NCBI GenBank assembly: GCA_017453705.1
Contig: JAFTEK010000255.1
Location: forward strand, 1-5,653
DNA: 5,653 nucleotides
Origin: Treponema sp.
GTDB taxonomy: Bacteria; Spirochaetota; Spirochaetia; Treponematales; Treponemataceae
Direction of reading: 5' to 3'
Program-made: the position numbers and the translations under genes
The notes under the pieces: generated by a model
Told to the model about the DNA's origin: nothing
The model's input: the letters and a program-made list of their open reading frames with translations, nothing else
Databases searched by the model: none
Shown here: positions 5,256 to 5,653 of the stretch, piece by piece
How positions within the stretch are numbered: position 1 is the first letter of the stretch
Layout of the letters: the number at the start of each line of letters is the position of its first letter

Positions 5256-5359
5256 TGCAGATCGCCCAGGCGGTGGGGCTTCCGCTGGAGAAGGTGGAGG
5301 AACTCGCCCGTGAGATGCCCCCACCCTCGCCCCCGGCAGGAGGCGGCTTGCTCCTGTAG
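5255..5359 (+). pseudogene. C-terminal remnant of an Rpn/PD-(D/E)XK transposase-type protein
   Basis: The frame ending at the TAG at 5357-5359 reads QIAQAVGLPLEKVEELAR (5258-5311), then a proline- and glycine-rich tail. The pattern IA..VGLP.E.VE.L is the helical tail that ends many Rpn-family recombination-promoting nucleases and related PD-(D/E)XK transposase-like proteins. The residues before it, back to 5221, do not continue that similarity. No nuclease domain is present anywhere upstream, where the intact PDDEXK_9 gene ends at 5220. I read it as the surviving 3' end of a deleted gene. A very short expressed peptide from the GTG at 5255 is possible but has no clear ribosome-binding site. 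The assignment rests on one short motif. Confidence 0.5.
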
Positions 5360-5394
5360 TTGAATCCGCGTGACAACGCCCCCTTCCCCGCGCC

Positions 5395-5424
5395 TTGACA
5401 GGCAGGGAAAATTGTGCGTATAGT
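5395..5424 (+). promoter_or_regulatory. Promoter of the lipoprotein gene
   Basis: A perfect TTGACA (5395-5400) is followed after 18 bases by TATAGT (5419-5424, five of six). Transcription should begin near 5430, giving a leader of about 20 bases. The purine-rich AGGAGGGGG at 5426-5434 sits on the predicted start site and is 20 bases from the ATG, too far for a normal ribosome-binding site; a weaker AGG at 5442-5444 is better placed. Confidence 0.6.
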
Positions 5425-5451
5425 TAGGAGGGGGTAACAACAGGTAGCAAG

Positions 5452-5653
5452 ATGGGAAAAACACGTTTCCGGGCTCATGAGGCCTTCGTTTTCGCACTGT
5501 TCTCTTCTATTGTATTGCCCATATCGCTCTCTTCCTGCAACGGGAACGGGGGCGGCTCCGATTCCTACGGCGAGCTATACAGCCTGGGCGGGGGCGGGGG
5601 AAGCGGCAGTTCCGGCCAGGCCCAATCAGGCGGTGACATCAGCGCGATAGACA
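5452..5653 (+). CDS. N-terminus of a glycine-rich lipoprotein (partial)
   Basis: The reading frame is open from the ATG to the right edge, 67 codons. Residues 1-28 form a signal peptide: a short basic start (MGKTRFR), a hydrophobic core (AFVFALFSSIVLPI, 11-24) and a lipobox LSSC with the modified Cys at residue 29. The relaxed lipobox suits a spirochaete but is not exclusive to them. After the cysteine comes a flexible linker rich in Gly and Ser (NGNGGGSDS, then LGGGGGSGSSG), typical of tethers for surface or periplasmic domains. The functional domain lies beyond the window and cannot be named. It has its own strong promoter and is probably unrelated to the ATPase genes. Upstream in-frame codons offer no better start. 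Confidence 0.8.
   Translation, partial: MGKTRFRAHEAFVFALFSSIVLPISLSSCNGNGGGSDSYGELYSLGGGGGSGSSGQAQSGGDISAID

Noticed and set aside
4789..5478. Minus-strand frame of 229 codons at the end of the second ATPase gene
   Set aside because: It crosses the PDDEXK_9 active-site region, the remnant and the lipoprotein start on the opposite strand; no domain and no ribosome-binding site were seen.

Overview
The window is 5.65 kb of bacterial DNA, fairly GC-rich in the genes, with frequent AGG (Arg) and ATA (Ile) codons. A spirochaete of the Treponema type is my best guess. The reasons are two orphan ATPase/PD-(D/E)XK genes of families that are expanded there and a lipoprotein with a loose lipobox. This is an inference: there is no rRNA or other taxonomic marker, and Bacteroidetes- or Clostridia-type anaerobes are not excluded.

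Layout. (1) Bases 1-25 hold the first codons of a leftward gene with a strong ribosome-binding site and its own promoter. (2) Bases 26-214 are intergenic, with two copies of a 20-bp direct repeat at a 33-bp period and a probable terminator for the next gene. (3) Bases 215-1845, minus strand, hold a two-gene operon: a small one-helix membrane protein whose stop overlaps the GTG start of an NCS1-family nucleobase/allantoin-type permease. (4) Bases 1846-2057 are a divergent intergenic region with an AT-rich array of four 20-bp direct repeats at 33, 33 and 34 bp. (5) Bases 2058-3455, plus strand, encode an AAA_14/DUF4143 ATPase with a C-terminal PD-(D/E)XK signature. (6) Bases 3456-3636 are intergenic, with a near-perfect hairpin and a promoter. 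(7) Bases 3637-5220, plus strand, encode an AAA-ATPase_like/PDDEXK_9 protein. (8) Bases 5221-5451 hold what looks like the C-terminal remnant of an Rpn/PD-(D/E)XK transposase-type protein, then a promoter. (9) From 5452 to the right edge is the start of a glycine-rich lipoprotein gene.

The most interesting material is regulatory. Both ATPase genes have a sigma70-like promoter whose -10 element ends 5-6 bases before the ATG, no Shine-Dalgarno sequence, and an in-frame stop codon within or at the end of the -10 hexamer. Both should therefore give leaderless mRNAs. The first ATPase promoter has its -35 inside the last unit of the 33-bp repeat array. A separate, sequence-unrelated repeat pair near the left edge has the same geometry of 20-bp repeat, 13-bp spacer and 33-bp period. 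The permease operon is an ordinary transport unit; the ATPase and nuclease-fold genes look like an accessory cluster inserted beside it. No function can be assigned to the two ATPases beyond their folds.
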